From Amycolatopsis sp. NBC_01480 (GTDB lineage: Bacteria > Actinomycetota > Actinomycetes > Mycobacteriales > Pseudonocardiaceae), in assembly GCF_036227205.1 (NCBI RefSeq), contig NZ_CP109442.1, positions 930,001-994,000 of the forward strand: DNA of 64,000 nt, given 5' to 3'. Shown here one piece after another: positions 8,571 to 17,276 of this stretch. Position numbers and translations under genes: made by a program. Position 1 is the first letter of the stretch. The number at the start of each line of letters is the position of its first letter. The notes below the pieces were generated by a model, which was given only the letters and a program-made list of their open reading frames with translations, was not told the origin of the DNA and searched no databases.

Positions 8571-9767
8571 CTAAACGACGGGCGCAGGGCCAGTCCCGCG
8601 GGGAGCCAGCGTCATGGCCACCAGCCCGAGCACCGCGGCAATGGCGAAAAAGTAGAAACCCCAAGGATAAGCGACGCCCCCGGTGACCAACACGCCCGTG
8701 ATCAACGGCCCGGTGATGGCCCCGAGACGGCCGACGCCGGAGGTGACGCCGAGGGCAGCGCCGCGGATTCGGTCCGGATAGGACTGTGCGACGTAGGCGT
8801 AAACCAGTACCTGGGCTGAGAACACGAACACGCCGGTGAGGAAGATGACCAGGTTCAGCACCAGACTGACCTGGATGCGGATGCTCAGCACCGCCAGCAG
8901 GACCGCGCCCACCCCGAACCAGACCAGCGAGGTCCGGCGGATGCCGCGGGCGTCGCCGACGTAGCCGGCCAGGAGCATGCCCGCGATGCCGCCGGCGTTG
9001 AGGACGAACAGGAGCGTGATCGACGTCGACACCCCGTAGCCCGCGGTTTTCATCAGGCTCGGCAGCCAGGTGTTGAGCCCGTACACCAGGAGCAGGCCCA
9101 TGAACGTGCTCACCCACACGGCCAGGGTGGTGCGCAGGAACCGGGGCCGCACCAGGTCCACCACGGTGACTCGCTCGGCGTCGGCGTCCCGGCGGACGGG
9201 CGCGGTTTCGGGCAGCTTCCACCACATGACCGCGGCGATCACGAGCCCGGCCGCGCCGCCCGCGTAAAACAGGATCTGCCAGGAGTTCCCGGCCGCCAGC
9301 GCGAGCAGCGACGCCAGCACGGCGCCGCAGTGGTAGCCGGTCATGGTGGTGGTGCTGGCCCGGGTCCGGCGCTGCGCGGGCCGGTGTTCCGACATGACCG
9401 CCAGCGCGGTCGGCATGCAGGAACCGAGCCCGAGCCCGGCCAGCAGGCGCAGCACCGCGAACATCACGAAGCCGGACGAGAGCGGCAGCACGAGCGTGAA
9501 CGCGGAGAAGGACGCGACCGAGGCGATCAGGATGGTGCGGCGCCCGAACAGATCGGCCAGCGGCGTGACCAGTGCCGCGCCGAGCGCGACGCCGACCAGT
9601 GACACGGTGGCGACCGTGGTCAGCCGGGACGGGGTGAACTCCAGACCCCCGGCGTGCTGCAGCGCGAGGCTGGTCGCGCCGAGCGCCACCAGGTCGAAGC
9701 CCTCGATCAGCACGGTGAGCCAGCACAGCACGGCGGCCCAGGAAAAACGGTTCCCGGCGAACGGCAT
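8571..9767 (-). CDS. MFS transporter, aromatic acid:H+ symporter type
   Basis: A 398-residue, 12-segment transporter opens with a WAAVLCWLTVLIEGFDLVALG block, the hallmark of the AAHS family that imports benzoate, 4-hydroxybenzoate and related acids. It also carries the MFS loop GRRTILI between segments 2 and 3. The start was chosen because GGAGAGAG sits just upstream of this ATG; the frame stays open for 24 more codons without a better site. It is the third gene behind benzoylformate decarboxylase and aldehyde dehydrogenase on the same strand. Uptake of mandelate, benzoylformate or benzoate is therefore the likely role. Confidence 0.85.
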   Translation of the reverse strand: MPFAGNRFSWAAVLCWLTVLIEGFDLVALGATSLALQHAGGLEFTPSRLTTVATVSLVGVALGAALVTPLADLFGRRTILIASVASFSAFTLVLPLSSGFVMFAVLRLLAGLGLGSCMPTALAVMSEHRPAQRRTRASTTTMTGYHCGAVLASLLALAAGNSWQILFYAGGAAGLVIAAVMWWKLPETAPVRRDADAERVTVVDLVRPRFLRTTLAVWVSTFMGLLLVYGLNTWLPSLMKTAGYGVSTSITLLFVLNAGGIAGMLLAGYVGDARGIRRTSLVWFGVGAVLLAVLSIRIQVSLVLNLVIFLTGVFVFSAQVLVYAYVAQSYPDRIRGAALGVTSGVGRLGAITGPLITGVLVTGGVAYPWGFYFFAIAAVLGLVAMTLAPRGTGPAPVV

Positions 9768-9796
9768 GTCTCTCTCCACGGTGAGTGAGGCGACGA

Positions 9797-11251
9797 TCAG
9801 AACGGATAGCCGGCGATTTCGGAGCGGACGGTGAGCCACTGGGTTTCGGTGAAGGCCTCGATGTTGGCACGGGCGCCGCCGAAGCGGGAGCCGTTGCCGG
9901 AATCGCCGATCCCGCCGAAGGGCACGTTCGGCTCGTCAGCGACGGTCTGCTCGTTGATGTGGACCTTGCCGCTGTCGAGTTCGTCGGCCAGCCGCATCGC
10001 TGTGCCGACGTCGCCGAGGATGCCGACCGACAGGCCGTACGGCGACTCGTTGACCAGGCCGGCCGCCTCGTCGAGCCCGCCGAAGGTCAGCACCGGGGCG
10101 ACCGGGCCGAAGACTTCCTGCTGCCAGACGGGCGATCCGCTGCCGCCACACGCGAGCACGGTCGGCGGGTAGTAGGGCGCCGCGGGCTCACCACCGGCGA
10201 GCACCCGGTCCCCCGCCTTGACGCCCTCCCGCACCAGCCGGTCGATGTGGTCGAGCTGCTTGCCGTCGATGATCGGGCCGAGCGCGACCGGCTGGGTGGC
10301 GGGATCGCCGACCGGCAGCTTGCGGGCGATGGCGGCCAGCGCGTCGAGGTACGGGCCGGCGACCGACTCGTGCACGAGGTGACGGCCGGTGGCCATGCAG
10401 ATCTGCCCCTGGTGGTTGAACGAGCCGAACGCGCCGGCGCTCGCGGCCCGCTCGACGTCCGCGCCCGGCAGCACCACCAGCGCGTTGTTTCCGCCCAGCT
10501 CCAGATGCACGCGCTTGAGCAGCGACGAGGCCCGCTCCCCGATCCGGCGGCCGACCGCGGTGGAGCCGGTGAACGAGATGACCCGCACCTCGGGCGCGTC
10601 GATGGCCGCCTGCCCGACGTCCGCGCCGCCGGGCACCAGGTGCAGCAGTCCTTGGGGCAGCCCGGCTTCCTCGAAGATCCGCACCAGCGCGACGCCGCCG
10701 CAGACCCCGGTCCGCGGGTCGGGCTTGAGCAGCACCGCGTTGCCGAGCGCGAGCGCCGGAGCGACCGACCGGATCGACAGGATCAACGGGAAGTTGAACG
10801 GCGCGATCACCGACACCACCCCGGCCGGGCGGGAGCGCGCGAACGACCAGTGCGGTTCGTCCGACGGCAGCACCTCGCCCAGCGGATGGGTGGGCAGCGC
10901 GGCCGCCTCGTGGCAGATCCCGGCCGCCAAACCGGTTTCGACGGCGGCTTTGGCCGGGACCGAGCCGGCCTCCCGGACGATCCAGTCCTCGATCTCCGCC
11001 CGGTGCGCGACCCACAGGTCGCCCGCGCGGCGGAGCACAGCCGCCCGCTCGGACGGCGGCGTTCGCGCCCACCCGCGTTGCGCGGCGGCCGCGGTGACGG
11101 CGGCCCGGCGCACGTCGTCCGGGTTGGCCAGGCCGAGCCGGCCGAGGGTGGCGCCGGTCGCGGGCTCGACGACGTCCGTGGCCCCGCCGCCGCCTGCTCG
11201 CCACTCGCCGGAGTAGATCCGGGCGGCCCAGGTTTCCGGTTCCAGCAACAT
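9797..11251 (-). CDS. Benzaldehyde dehydrogenase-type ALDH
   Basis: A 484-residue NAD(P)-dependent aldehyde dehydrogenase. Visible sites are the oxyanion Asn in PFNFP (153), Lys176 in LLKPD, the cofactor loop FTGSTAVG (228-234), general base Glu251 in ELGGNN and nucleophile Cys285 in GQICMA. It follows benzoylformate decarboxylase, whose product is benzaldehyde, so oxidation to benzoate is the natural reaction; vanillin-type substrates are possible. The first 22 codons are part of a diverged tandem duplication shared with the small frame just upstream. Spacing to that frame is 12 bases. Confidence 0.85.
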   Translation of the reverse strand: MLLEPETWAARIYSGEWRAGGGGATDVVEPATGATLGRLGLANPDDVRRAAVTAAAAQRGWARTPPSERAAVLRRAGDLWVAHRAEIEDWIVREAGSVPAKAAVETGLAAGICHEAAALPTHPLGEVLPSDEPHWSFARSRPAGVVSVIAPFNFPLILSIRSVAPALALGNAVLLKPDPRTGVCGGVALVRIFEEAGLPQGLLHLVPGGADVGQAAIDAPEVRVISFTGSTAVGRRIGERASSLLKRVHLELGGNNALVVLPGADVERAASAGAFGSFNHQGQICMATGRHLVHESVAGPYLDALAAIARKLPVGDPATQPVALGPIIDGKQLDHIDRLVREGVKAGDRVLAGGEPAAPYYPPTVLACGGSGSPVWQQEVFGPVAPVLTFGGLDEAAGLVNESPYGLSVGILGDVGTAMRLADELDSGKVHINEQTVADEPNVPFGGIGDSGNGSRFGGARANIEAFTETQWLTVRSEIAGYPF

Positions 11252-11428
11252 ATTCGGCTCCGATCAGGCAGGCGTGGTGACAGCGGTGTCGACCTGGATG
11301 AGCCTCGGGCCATCGAGCGGTTCGGCCAGCAGCGCACGGAGCTGGGCCAGATCCTCAGCCTGCGTGGCATGGACGCCGTAGCCGCGCGCGGTCGCGGCGA
11401 AGTCAAGCCCGGGAATGGTCGTTCCCGG
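11186..11428 (-). repeat. Tandem repeat copy A (ALDH start plus mdlC-like tail)
   Basis: This segment holds the first 22 codons of the aldehyde dehydrogenase, the 12-base gap and a copy of the last 54 codons and stop of the benzoylformate decarboxylase. It is homologous to copy B at 11447-11689 at a constant offset of 261 bases, with an 18-base unique joint between the copies. The copies differ by many single-base changes, mostly silent. Confidence 0.75.
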
Positions 11429-11512
11429 CAGCCCGACCTCCCGGGCCCCGCCGCCAGCCCGCCACCCACCGGAGGAGATCCGGCCGGCCCAGATTTCCCG
11501 TTCCAGCAACAT
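11264..11512 (-). CDS. Chimeric 82-codon frame: ALDH N-terminus fused to mdlC C-terminus
   Basis: The frame starts like the neighbouring aldehyde dehydrogenase (MLLEREIWAGRISSGGWRAG versus MLLEPETWAARIYSGEWRAG). It then switches to the last 54 residues of benzoylformate decarboxylase, with four amino-acid differences. It arose from a tandem duplication spanning the gene junction with a 261-base (87-codon) period, which kept the frame and the ribosome-binding region. Gaps to both neighbours are 12 bases. It may be translated within the operon, but it contains no complete domain and is probably non-functional. Confidence 0.4.
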   Translation of the reverse strand: MLLEREIWAGRISSGGWRAGGGAREVGLPGTTIPGLDFAATARGYGVHATQAEDLAQLRALLAEPLDGPRLIQVDTAVTTPA

Positions 11513-11689
11513 GTTCGGCTCCGATCAGGCGGGAGTGGTGACGGCAGTGTCGACCTGGATAAGCCTCGGCCCATCCACCGGCTCAGCCAGCAGCGCACGC
11601 AACTGGGCCAGATCCTCCGCATGCGTGGCGTCGACGCCATAACCACGCGCGGTCGCGGTGAAGTCCAGCCCAGGAATGGTCGTGCCCGG
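11447..11689 (-). repeat. Tandem repeat copy B (chimera start plus mdlC tail)
   Basis: Partner of the repeat at 11186-11428. It contains the last 54 codons of the intact benzoylformate decarboxylase, the 12-base spacer and the ALDH-like start of the chimeric frame. Amino-acid changes between the two decarboxylase tails are only four in 54, although the DNA differs at clearly more positions. Confidence 0.75.
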
Positions 11690-13102
11690 CACATCCGGCG
11701 TGCCCAGCAGCCCGGCGAACCACTCCAGCGCGCCGTAGGTTCCGTTGCGCAGCAGCACATACGTGATCGGCAAGCGCCACTGGGCGGCGGTCCACAGGCC
11801 GGTGATGCCGTAGTTGGCGGACCCGTCGCCGATCACGCCCACCACCGGCCGGTCCGGCTCCGCCAGTGCGACGCCGACCGCGGCGGGGATCCCGAAGCCC
11901 AAGCCGCCGGCCGCCGGGAAGTAGTACGAGCCCGGGCGGCGCAGGTCCATCTGCCGCCACCAGGAGCCGTTGGTGGAGGTGGATTCCACCACGTAACCGG
12001 TGTCCGGCGGCTGCGTGTCGCGCAGGGCGGCGAAGACCTGCTCGGGATGCAGCAACGCGCCGGTCCCGTCGGCCGGTACCGCCGGAATCGTGTGCTCCCA
12101 ACGCTTTTGCGGGCGCTCCGGCAGAAGTCCGAGCAGGCCTTGGATCACCGCACCGGGGTCGGTGACGAGGGCCTCGCCGATCGGGGCGCGGGCCGCGGCC
12201 GAGGCGTCGTCGGTGACCTGCACCAGCCGGACGCCGGGGCGCAGGTGCTCACCCGGCAGGTATTCGTGGTACCGGAACACCGGGGCGCCCAGCACCAGCA
12301 CGAGGTCGTGATCGGCCAGCGCGTCGGCAATCGGCGCGATCCCGGCGGGCAGCACGCCCCGGAACAGCGGGTGCCGGTTCGGGAACGGCAGCCGGAACAG
12401 CGACGGCGCCGCCCAGACCGGTGTCTCGAGCCGTTCCGCGAGTGCGGTCACCGCGTCGAAGTGGCCGTCGCTGTCGAGGTCACCGCCGAGCACCAAGGCC
12501 GGCCGCCGGGCCGCGCGCAGGTCGGCGGCCAGCGCCTCGACCTCGGCGGGACTGGGGTACGCGGACCGCCGGACGGTGCGGGCGAGGACCGCTTCCGCGC
12601 CCGGTTCCGTCTCGGCCGCCCAGTCGTCGTACGGCACGGAAAGGTAAGTGGGACAACGCCGCAGCCGCGCCTCGAAGATCGCCTGGCTCAGCGAACGCGG
12701 GACGTCGCCCGCGCAGCTCGGCTCGGCGGCCCAGCCGACCAGCGGCTTGGCCAGCTGCGCGGCGTCCACATTGGACAAGATGGCCTCCGCGCCGATCGCC
12801 GGGCGCACCTGCTGACCGGCGACGACCACCAGCGGGGACCGGCTGTACACGGCGTTGGTCAGCGCCCCCATCGCGTTGCCCGAGCCGGACGCGGCGTGCA
12901 GGTTCACCAGCACCGGGCGGCCGGTCGCCTGGGCGTAACCGTCGGCCATCCCGACCACGGCCCCCTCGTGCAGGCCGAGCACGTAGCGGAACGAGTCCGG
13001 CAGCCCGGTCAGGAACGGCAGCTCGTTCGAGCCGGGGTTCCCGAAGACGGTGTCGAGTCCCTGCCGCCGCATCACCTCGTGCGCCATCTCGCGGATCAGC
13101 AC
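11525..13102 (-). CDS. mdlC: Benzoylformate decarboxylase
   Basis: A 525-residue thiamine-diphosphate enzyme. Residues that match the Pseudomonas putida enzyme are Ser25 in GNPGSNELPF, Glu46 in GLHEGAVVGMADGYA, His69 in NLHAASG and a second His in FRYHEYLPG. The thiamine motif GDGSANYG through LRNGTYGALEWF is complete. It converts benzoylformate to benzaldehyde and CO2 in the mandelate pathway. The GTG start has AGGAGGG a few bases upstream. It is the first gene of a minus-strand operon with aldehyde dehydrogenase and an AAHS transporter, divergent from a LysR regulator. No mandelate racemase or dehydrogenase is in the window. Confidence 0.88.
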   Translation of the reverse strand: MLIREMAHEVMRRQGLDTVFGNPGSNELPFLTGLPDSFRYVLGLHEGAVVGMADGYAQATGRPVLVNLHAASGSGNAMGALTNAVYSRSPLVVVAGQQVRPAIGAEAILSNVDAAQLAKPLVGWAAEPSCAGDVPRSLSQAIFEARLRRCPTYLSVPYDDWAAETEPGAEAVLARTVRRSAYPSPAEVEALAADLRAARRPALVLGGDLDSDGHFDAVTALAERLETPVWAAPSLFRLPFPNRHPLFRGVLPAGIAPIADALADHDLVLVLGAPVFRYHEYLPGEHLRPGVRLVQVTDDASAAARAPIGEALVTDPGAVIQGLLGLLPERPQKRWEHTIPAVPADGTGALLHPEQVFAALRDTQPPDTGYVVESTSTNGSWWRQMDLRRPGSYYFPAAGGLGFGIPAAVGVALAEPDRPVVGVIGDGSANYGITGLWTAAQWRLPITYVLLRNGTYGALEWFAGLLGTPDVPGTTIPGLDFTATARGYGVDATHAEDLAQLRALLAEPVDGPRLIQVDTAVTTPA

Positions 13103-13195
13103 GGCACCCTCCTGGCTTCGTCGCGGGTGTGCTTCACCGTAGAGACGGGTGTAGTACTAATCCAATAGATGTTTTGCCGCCGCCACATAGATGAG
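13103..13195. promoter_or_regulatory. Divergent mdlC / lysR control region
   Basis: This 93-base gap separates the GTG of mdlC from the ATG of the LysR gene and must hold both promoters. It contains an 8-base perfect palindrome TAGTACTA at 13152-13159. Beside it, ATCCAATAGAT has inverted ATC/GAT ends. These are plausible parts of a LysR-type site, but no clear T-N11-A pair stands out. Confidence 0.4.
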
Positions 13196-14125
13196 ATGAA
13201 TATGGCTGACTTCGATCTCAACCTGGTCCGGGTCTTCGTCCTGCTCTACGAAACCCGCAGCGTCACCGGCACCGCGACGGCCCTGCACGTCAGCCAGCCG
13301 ACCGTGAGCTACGGGCTGGGCAAGCTGCGCCGCCGGTTCGACGACGTGCTGTTCCACCGCAGCCGCGACGGCCTGGTGCCGACCGCGCTCGCGGACCGGC
13401 TGTACGAACCGCTGCAGCACTCGCTCGCCGGGATCGAGCAGGCCGTCGAGCCGGCGTCCTCGTTCGACCCCGGCACGGCGCGGGCCCGGTTCACCATCGG
13501 CCTGTCCGACCTGGGCGAGGCGTCGTTGCTGCCCCTGCTGGTCGGTCCGCTGCGCGCGCTCGCACCCGGGGTGTCCCTGTCGATCCGCCCGCTGGACCTC
13601 GCCGACTCGCCGCGGCAGCTCGAGCGCGGCGAGATCGACGCGTTCGTCGCGACCCCGGTCGTGTCCGCGCCACAGATCCGCCGGCACGCGCTGTTCGCCG
13701 AGGGCTACCTCGCCATGGTCGCCGACGACCACCCGCGCGTGCACGGCCCCGCGATCAGCAAAGCGCAACTGCGCGCCGAAGGGCATGTGCTGGTCGAGAG
13801 CCCGTCCGGCCACATCGGCCCCAGACTCGCGCTGGCGACCCTCGACCTGCTCGACCGGGTCGTGCTGGAGGTCGCCAAGTTCTCCGTGGTGCCGTACCTG
13901 ATCCAGCAGTCCGAACTCGTCGCCATCGTCCCGGAACTCGCCGGTCGCGCCTACGCCGCCAGCCACCCCGTGCGCCTGGTGAAGCTGCCGATCGCGCTGG
14001 AGCCGCTGGAGATCGCGCTCTACGCGCGTCCCGAACGATCCCGCTCCCCCGCCGAGCGCTGGCTGGTCGAGTTCCTGCAGCAGAAACTCAGCTCGCCACC
14101 AGGGGCCAGGCCCGGCAAACCTTGA
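13196..14125 (+). CDS. LysR-family regulator of the mandelate module
   Basis: About 309 residues with an N-terminal winged helix (LNLVRVFVLLYETRSVTGTA, then HVSQPTVSYGLGKLRRRF) and a C-terminal substrate-binding fold. The start is the ATG at 13196; a second ATG six bases later is equally possible. It is transcribed away from mdlC, so it most likely senses mandelate, benzoylformate or benzoate and controls that operon and itself. The 3' end overlaps a good -35 element for the glycosidase gene downstream. Confidence 0.8.
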   Translation: MNMADFDLNLVRVFVLLYETRSVTGTATALHVSQPTVSYGLGKLRRRFDDVLFHRSRDGLVPTALADRLYEPLQHSLAGIEQAVEPASSFDPGTARARFTIGLSDLGEASLLPLLVGPLRALAPGVSLSIRPLDLADSPRQLERGEIDAFVATPVVSAPQIRRHALFAEGYLAMVADDHPRVHGPAISKAQLRAEGHVLVESPSGHIGPRLALATLDLLDRVVLEVAKFSVVPYLIQQSELVAIVPELAGRAYAASHPVRLVKLPIALEPLEIALYARPERSRSPAERWLVEFLQQKLSSPPGARPGKP

Positions 14126-14150
14126 CAAAACCTCCCGTCTTGTGTGCTTA
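14122..14150 (+). promoter_or_regulatory. Candidate promoter of the GH31 gene
   Basis: A perfect TTGACA at 14122-14127 is followed, 17 bases later, by TGCTTA at 14145-14150. The TTGACA overlaps the stop codon of the LysR gene. The -10 match is modest. Confidence 0.4.
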
Positions 14151-14205
14151 TTACTGCACATTATGACCCGACACCGAGCATAATCTTGCATTTCGGGAGG
14201 CTCAA

Positions 14206-16179
14206 GTGCATCGACGACTGGCGTACGCGGCAGCCGGGCTGGTCCTCGCGGGAACCGTCGTGGCCCCCGCCGCCGCGGATTCGCTCTCGTCCGTCTCGGT
14301 GCCGCGAGGCCCCGATTCCCCCGGCTACCAGCTGCGCATCAACACCGCCCGGCTGGGGATCAGCGTTTCGCGCGGCGGTGAGCAGGTGCTGCGCACGGCG
14401 TCGGACGCGTTCACCTTCGACGGCGGCGTGGCGACGCGGGTCCGGTCGGTCTCGCGGGACGGCGCGACCGTCGTCGCCGAGGCCGACAGCACCGCGGGCC
14501 GTCCGGTGACCCTGCGGATCACCCCGCGCCCGGACCGGTTCGACCTGAGCTGGTCGGTCGGCGGGCTCGCCGCCGGGCAGCGGGCGACCCATTTCGACCT
14601 GGCGACGTCCGGCTATTGGTACGGCGGCGGCGAAACCAGCGAAGGAAAAGCCCAGCCGTACCCGCTTTCCGCCGGCGTAGTCGACGAGCCGGAGTTCTCC
14701 CCGGCCAGCTACATGATGCAGGAGCCGTACTTCTTCACGTCGAAGTCGGTCGGCCTCTACGTGCGCACCGCGCAGCCGATGAAGGTCGCGCTGGCCGGCG
14801 GCCGCGCCGACCTGACCGTCACGAACTCCGCGGAGTACACCAGCACGGTCTTCGTCGAGTCGAGCCGCCGCGCGGTGTACGACGACTACATCGGCGAAGT
14901 GGGCAAGCCCGCCAAGAGCGACGCGACCGACGCCGAGTTCAAGAGTCCACTGTGGAATTCCTGGGCGCAGTACTACCGGGACATCGACCAGGACAAGGTG
15001 CTCTCGTGGGCGCGCGACCTGAAGAACGTGGGCGTCGCCGGGCACACCGTGCAGCTCGACGACAAGTGGGAGTCGAACTACGGCAACCTGACCTTCGACG
15101 CGAAGACCTTCCCGGACCCGAAGAAGCTGGCCGATGACATCCACGCGATGGGCCAGAAGTTCGGCCTGTGGACGACGTTCTGGGTCAACCTCGACTCGGC
15201 GAACTACGCCTACGCCCGTGACCACGGTTATCTGGTGCACGCCAAGGGAAACACGTCGACACCGTGCACGGTGACCTGGTGGAACGGCACCGCGGGCATC
15301 ATCGACCTCGGCAACCCGCAGGCCCGCGACTGGTACACCGGCAACCTGCGCAAGCTGATGGCGGACTACGGCGTCGACGGCTTCAAGTTCGACACCCGCT
15401 TCTTCGACGACCGGTGCGCCACCACCGGGAGCCTGACCCCGCAGGACTACCAGAAGCTCGGCGCGGACATGACCGACGCGTTCGACCAGCAGGGCGCGGG
15501 CATCCGCACGCACTGGGGCAACCAGCACTACGGGTTCGTGATCCGGGCGGTCGACGCCGACACCAGCTGGGACGGCCTGCGCACCTCCCTGCGCCGCGCG
15601 TCGGCGATCTCGGCCGACGGCTACCCGTTCGTCGAGACGGACATGATCGGCGGGTCGAACAGCATGCCGCCGCCCACCCGCGAGGTGCTGGTCCGCTGGG
15701 CGCAGGCCGCGTCGCTGATGCCGCTGATGTACGCGTCGACTTCCCCGGTGAGCACGGTCGACACCACGACGGGCAAGACGGTCGTCTACCCGGCCGACAC
15801 GGCGAAGCTGTACGCCGACGCGGTCCAGACCCACGCGAAACTGGCCGGTTATCTGAAAACCCAGGTGCAGCAGGCGGTCGCGGACGGCACCCCGATCATG
15901 CGCCCGGTGTACTTCGACTTCCCGACCGACCACCGCTTCGACACGATCGACGACGAGTGGCTGCTCGGCCCCGCTTTGCTGGCGGCACCGATGATCACCG
16001 CCGGCACCGCCCGCGACATCACCCTGCCCGCCGGGCTGTGGTTCGACCCCCACACCAAGCGCATCGAAACGGGCGGCCGCACCCTGCACAACTACCCGGC
16101 GCCGTTGGACACCTCGCCGATGTTCGTCCGGGTCGGCGCACCCGGCTGGACGGATCTCGTCCGGGATCTGACGCGCTGA
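14206..16179 (+). CDS. Secreted GH31 glycoside hydrolase
   Basis: A 657-residue protein has a Sec-type signal (MHRRLAYAAAGLVLAGTVVA, cleavage after AAAD or nearby), an N-terminal beta-sandwich and a (beta/alpha)8 barrel. The DGFKFD motif supplies nucleophile Asp396. A later Asp in DADTSWDGLR is a candidate acid/base, and a distal beta domain closes the protein. GH31 enzymes act on alpha-glucosides, alpha-galactosides or alpha-xylosides; the nearest type looks like the alpha-galactosidase/alpha-glucosidase branch, but specificity is not readable. The GTG start has GGGAGG upstream. The last 88 bases overlap, on the opposite strand, the end of the sensor kinase gene. Confidence 0.8.
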   Translation: MHRRLAYAAAGLVLAGTVVAPAAADSLSSVSVPRGPDSPGYQLRINTARLGISVSRGGEQVLRTASDAFTFDGGVATRVRSVSRDGATVVAEADSTAGRPVTLRITPRPDRFDLSWSVGGLAAGQRATHFDLATSGYWYGGGETSEGKAQPYPLSAGVVDEPEFSPASYMMQEPYFFTSKSVGLYVRTAQPMKVALAGGRADLTVTNSAEYTSTVFVESSRRAVYDDYIGEVGKPAKSDATDAEFKSPLWNSWAQYYRDIDQDKVLSWARDLKNVGVAGHTVQLDDKWESNYGNLTFDAKTFPDPKKLADDIHAMGQKFGLWTTFWVNLDSANYAYARDHGYLVHAKGNTSTPCTVTWWNGTAGIIDLGNPQARDWYTGNLRKLMADYGVDGFKFDTRFFDDRCATTGSLTPQDYQKLGADMTDAFDQQGAGIRTHWGNQHYGFVIRAVDADTSWDGLRTSLRRASAISADGYPFVETDMIGGSNSMPPPTREVLVRWAQAASLMPLMYASTSPVSTVDTTTGKTVVYPADTAKLYADAVQTHAKLAGYLKTQVQQAVADGTPIMRPVYFDFPTDHRFDTIDDEWLLGPALLAAPMITAGTARDITLPAGLWFDPHTKRIETGGRTLHNYPAPLDTSPMFVRVGAPGWTDLVRDLTR

Positions 16180-17276
16180 CCCTCGTTCAGGCCAAGTGGA
16201 AGGTGGACGGCGACCTGCAGCCCACCACCCGGCCGAGCCGTCAGCGTAAGCCCACCCCCATGCGCGATCACAACGGCGTCCACAATAGACAATCCCAGAC
16301 CGATGCCCCGATCGGTGTGGATGCGGGCGCCGTCGCCGCGGGCGAAGGGGGCACGGAGCTGGTCGACCGTCGACGCAGGGATCAACGGGCCAGTGTTGCC
16401 GATATACAGGAAAGCCCGGTCGTCCGTGGTACCAGTGGTGACCTCGATCCGGCCGCCCGGACAGTTGTGCCGAACAGCGTTCTCGACCAGATTCCCACAC
16501 ATCCGTTCCAGCAGAACAGGTTCACCGCACACCAGCGCAGGACGCAAGTCGGCCCGCACCGTGAAGTCCACGCCGTCCAAGGCGGTCGCCACCAGATCCG
16601 CCAGGTCGACGCCGTGGCGGAGGCCAACCCCGGCCTGGCTGCGGGCCAGTGCCAACAGCCCGTCCAGGATGCGTTGGCTCTGCTCGACAGCAGTGCGGAC
16701 GTCCGCGGTCATGGCCAGGAGTTCTTCCGTACCAGGCTGATTGTCGAGGGTGACGTCGATGGCGGTGCGCATGGTGGTCAGCGGGGTGCGCAGCTCGTGG
16801 GCGGCGTTGGCGGTGAAGAGGCGCTGGCTCGCGAGAACCCGGTCGCGGTCGGTGATGCCCTGCTGGATGCGGTCCAGCATGCCGTTGACGGTGCCGGCGA
16901 GGGTGGCGAGTTCGTCGGCGGGCGTGGTGACCGGCATCCGCTCGGACAGGTTTTCCGCCGAGAGACGGTGGGCGGTGGCGGAAATCGTGCGGATGGGGCG
17001 CAGCACCCGCCCGGCCACCAGCCAGCCCAGGACCGCGGCCAGCACCGTCACCACCGCGAGCGCGATCGCGGCCTGGCTGATGAAGTCGGTGAGGGTGACC
17101 GCCTCGATCGACGGCGGCAGTGGCGGGATCCCGCTCGGCGAGGGGCTGAGCATGATGACCGACGTCCGATGGCCGCCGTTTCCGCGTATCAGCAGGTACG
17201 TGAGCGTGGTCAGCAGCGCAGCGGCGGCGAGAACCAGTGCGGCGTAAAGGATCGTGAGCCGGGCGCGGGCGGTCAT
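16092..17276 (-). CDS. Sensor histidine kinase (OmpR-type system)
   Basis: A 394-residue membrane kinase. It has a first transmembrane helix at residues 6-30, a short extracytoplasmic loop with a PSPSGIPPLPPS stretch, a second helix at about 65-90, and HAMP and HisKA domains with the phospho-acceptor in NAAHELRTPLT. The HATPase domain has an N-box (NLVENAVRHN) and a G-box (GIGLGLSIVDAV). Its start overlaps the stop of the response regulator (ATGA), so the two are coupled. The stimulus is unknown. The last 30 residues run past the ATPase domain into an 88-base antisense overlap with the glycosidase gene. Confidence 0.88.
   Translation of the reverse strand: MTARARLTILYAALVLAAAALLTTLTYLLIRGNGGHRTSVIMLSPSPSGIPPLPPSIEAVTLTDFISQAAIALAVVTVLAAVLGWLVAGRVLRPIRTISATAHRLSAENLSERMPVTTPADELATLAGTVNGMLDRIQQGITDRDRVLASQRLFTANAAHELRTPLTTMRTAIDVTLDNQPGTEELLAMTADVRTAVEQSQRILDGLLALARSQAGVGLRHGVDLADLVATALDGVDFTVRADLRPALVCGEPVLLERMCGNLVENAVRHNCPGGRIEVTTGTTDDRAFLYIGNTGPLIPASTVDQLRAPFARGDGARIHTDRGIGLGLSIVDAVVIAHGGGLTLTARPGGGLQVAVHLPLGLNEGQRVRSRTRSVQPGAPTRTNIGEVSNGAG

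Noticed and set aside
9785..13168. A very long plus-strand open frame (over 1,100 codons) opposite the mandelate operon
   Set aside because: It is antisense to three well-supported genes, has biased composition (many Arg, Gly, Gln) and no recognisable domain. High G+C content makes such frames common.
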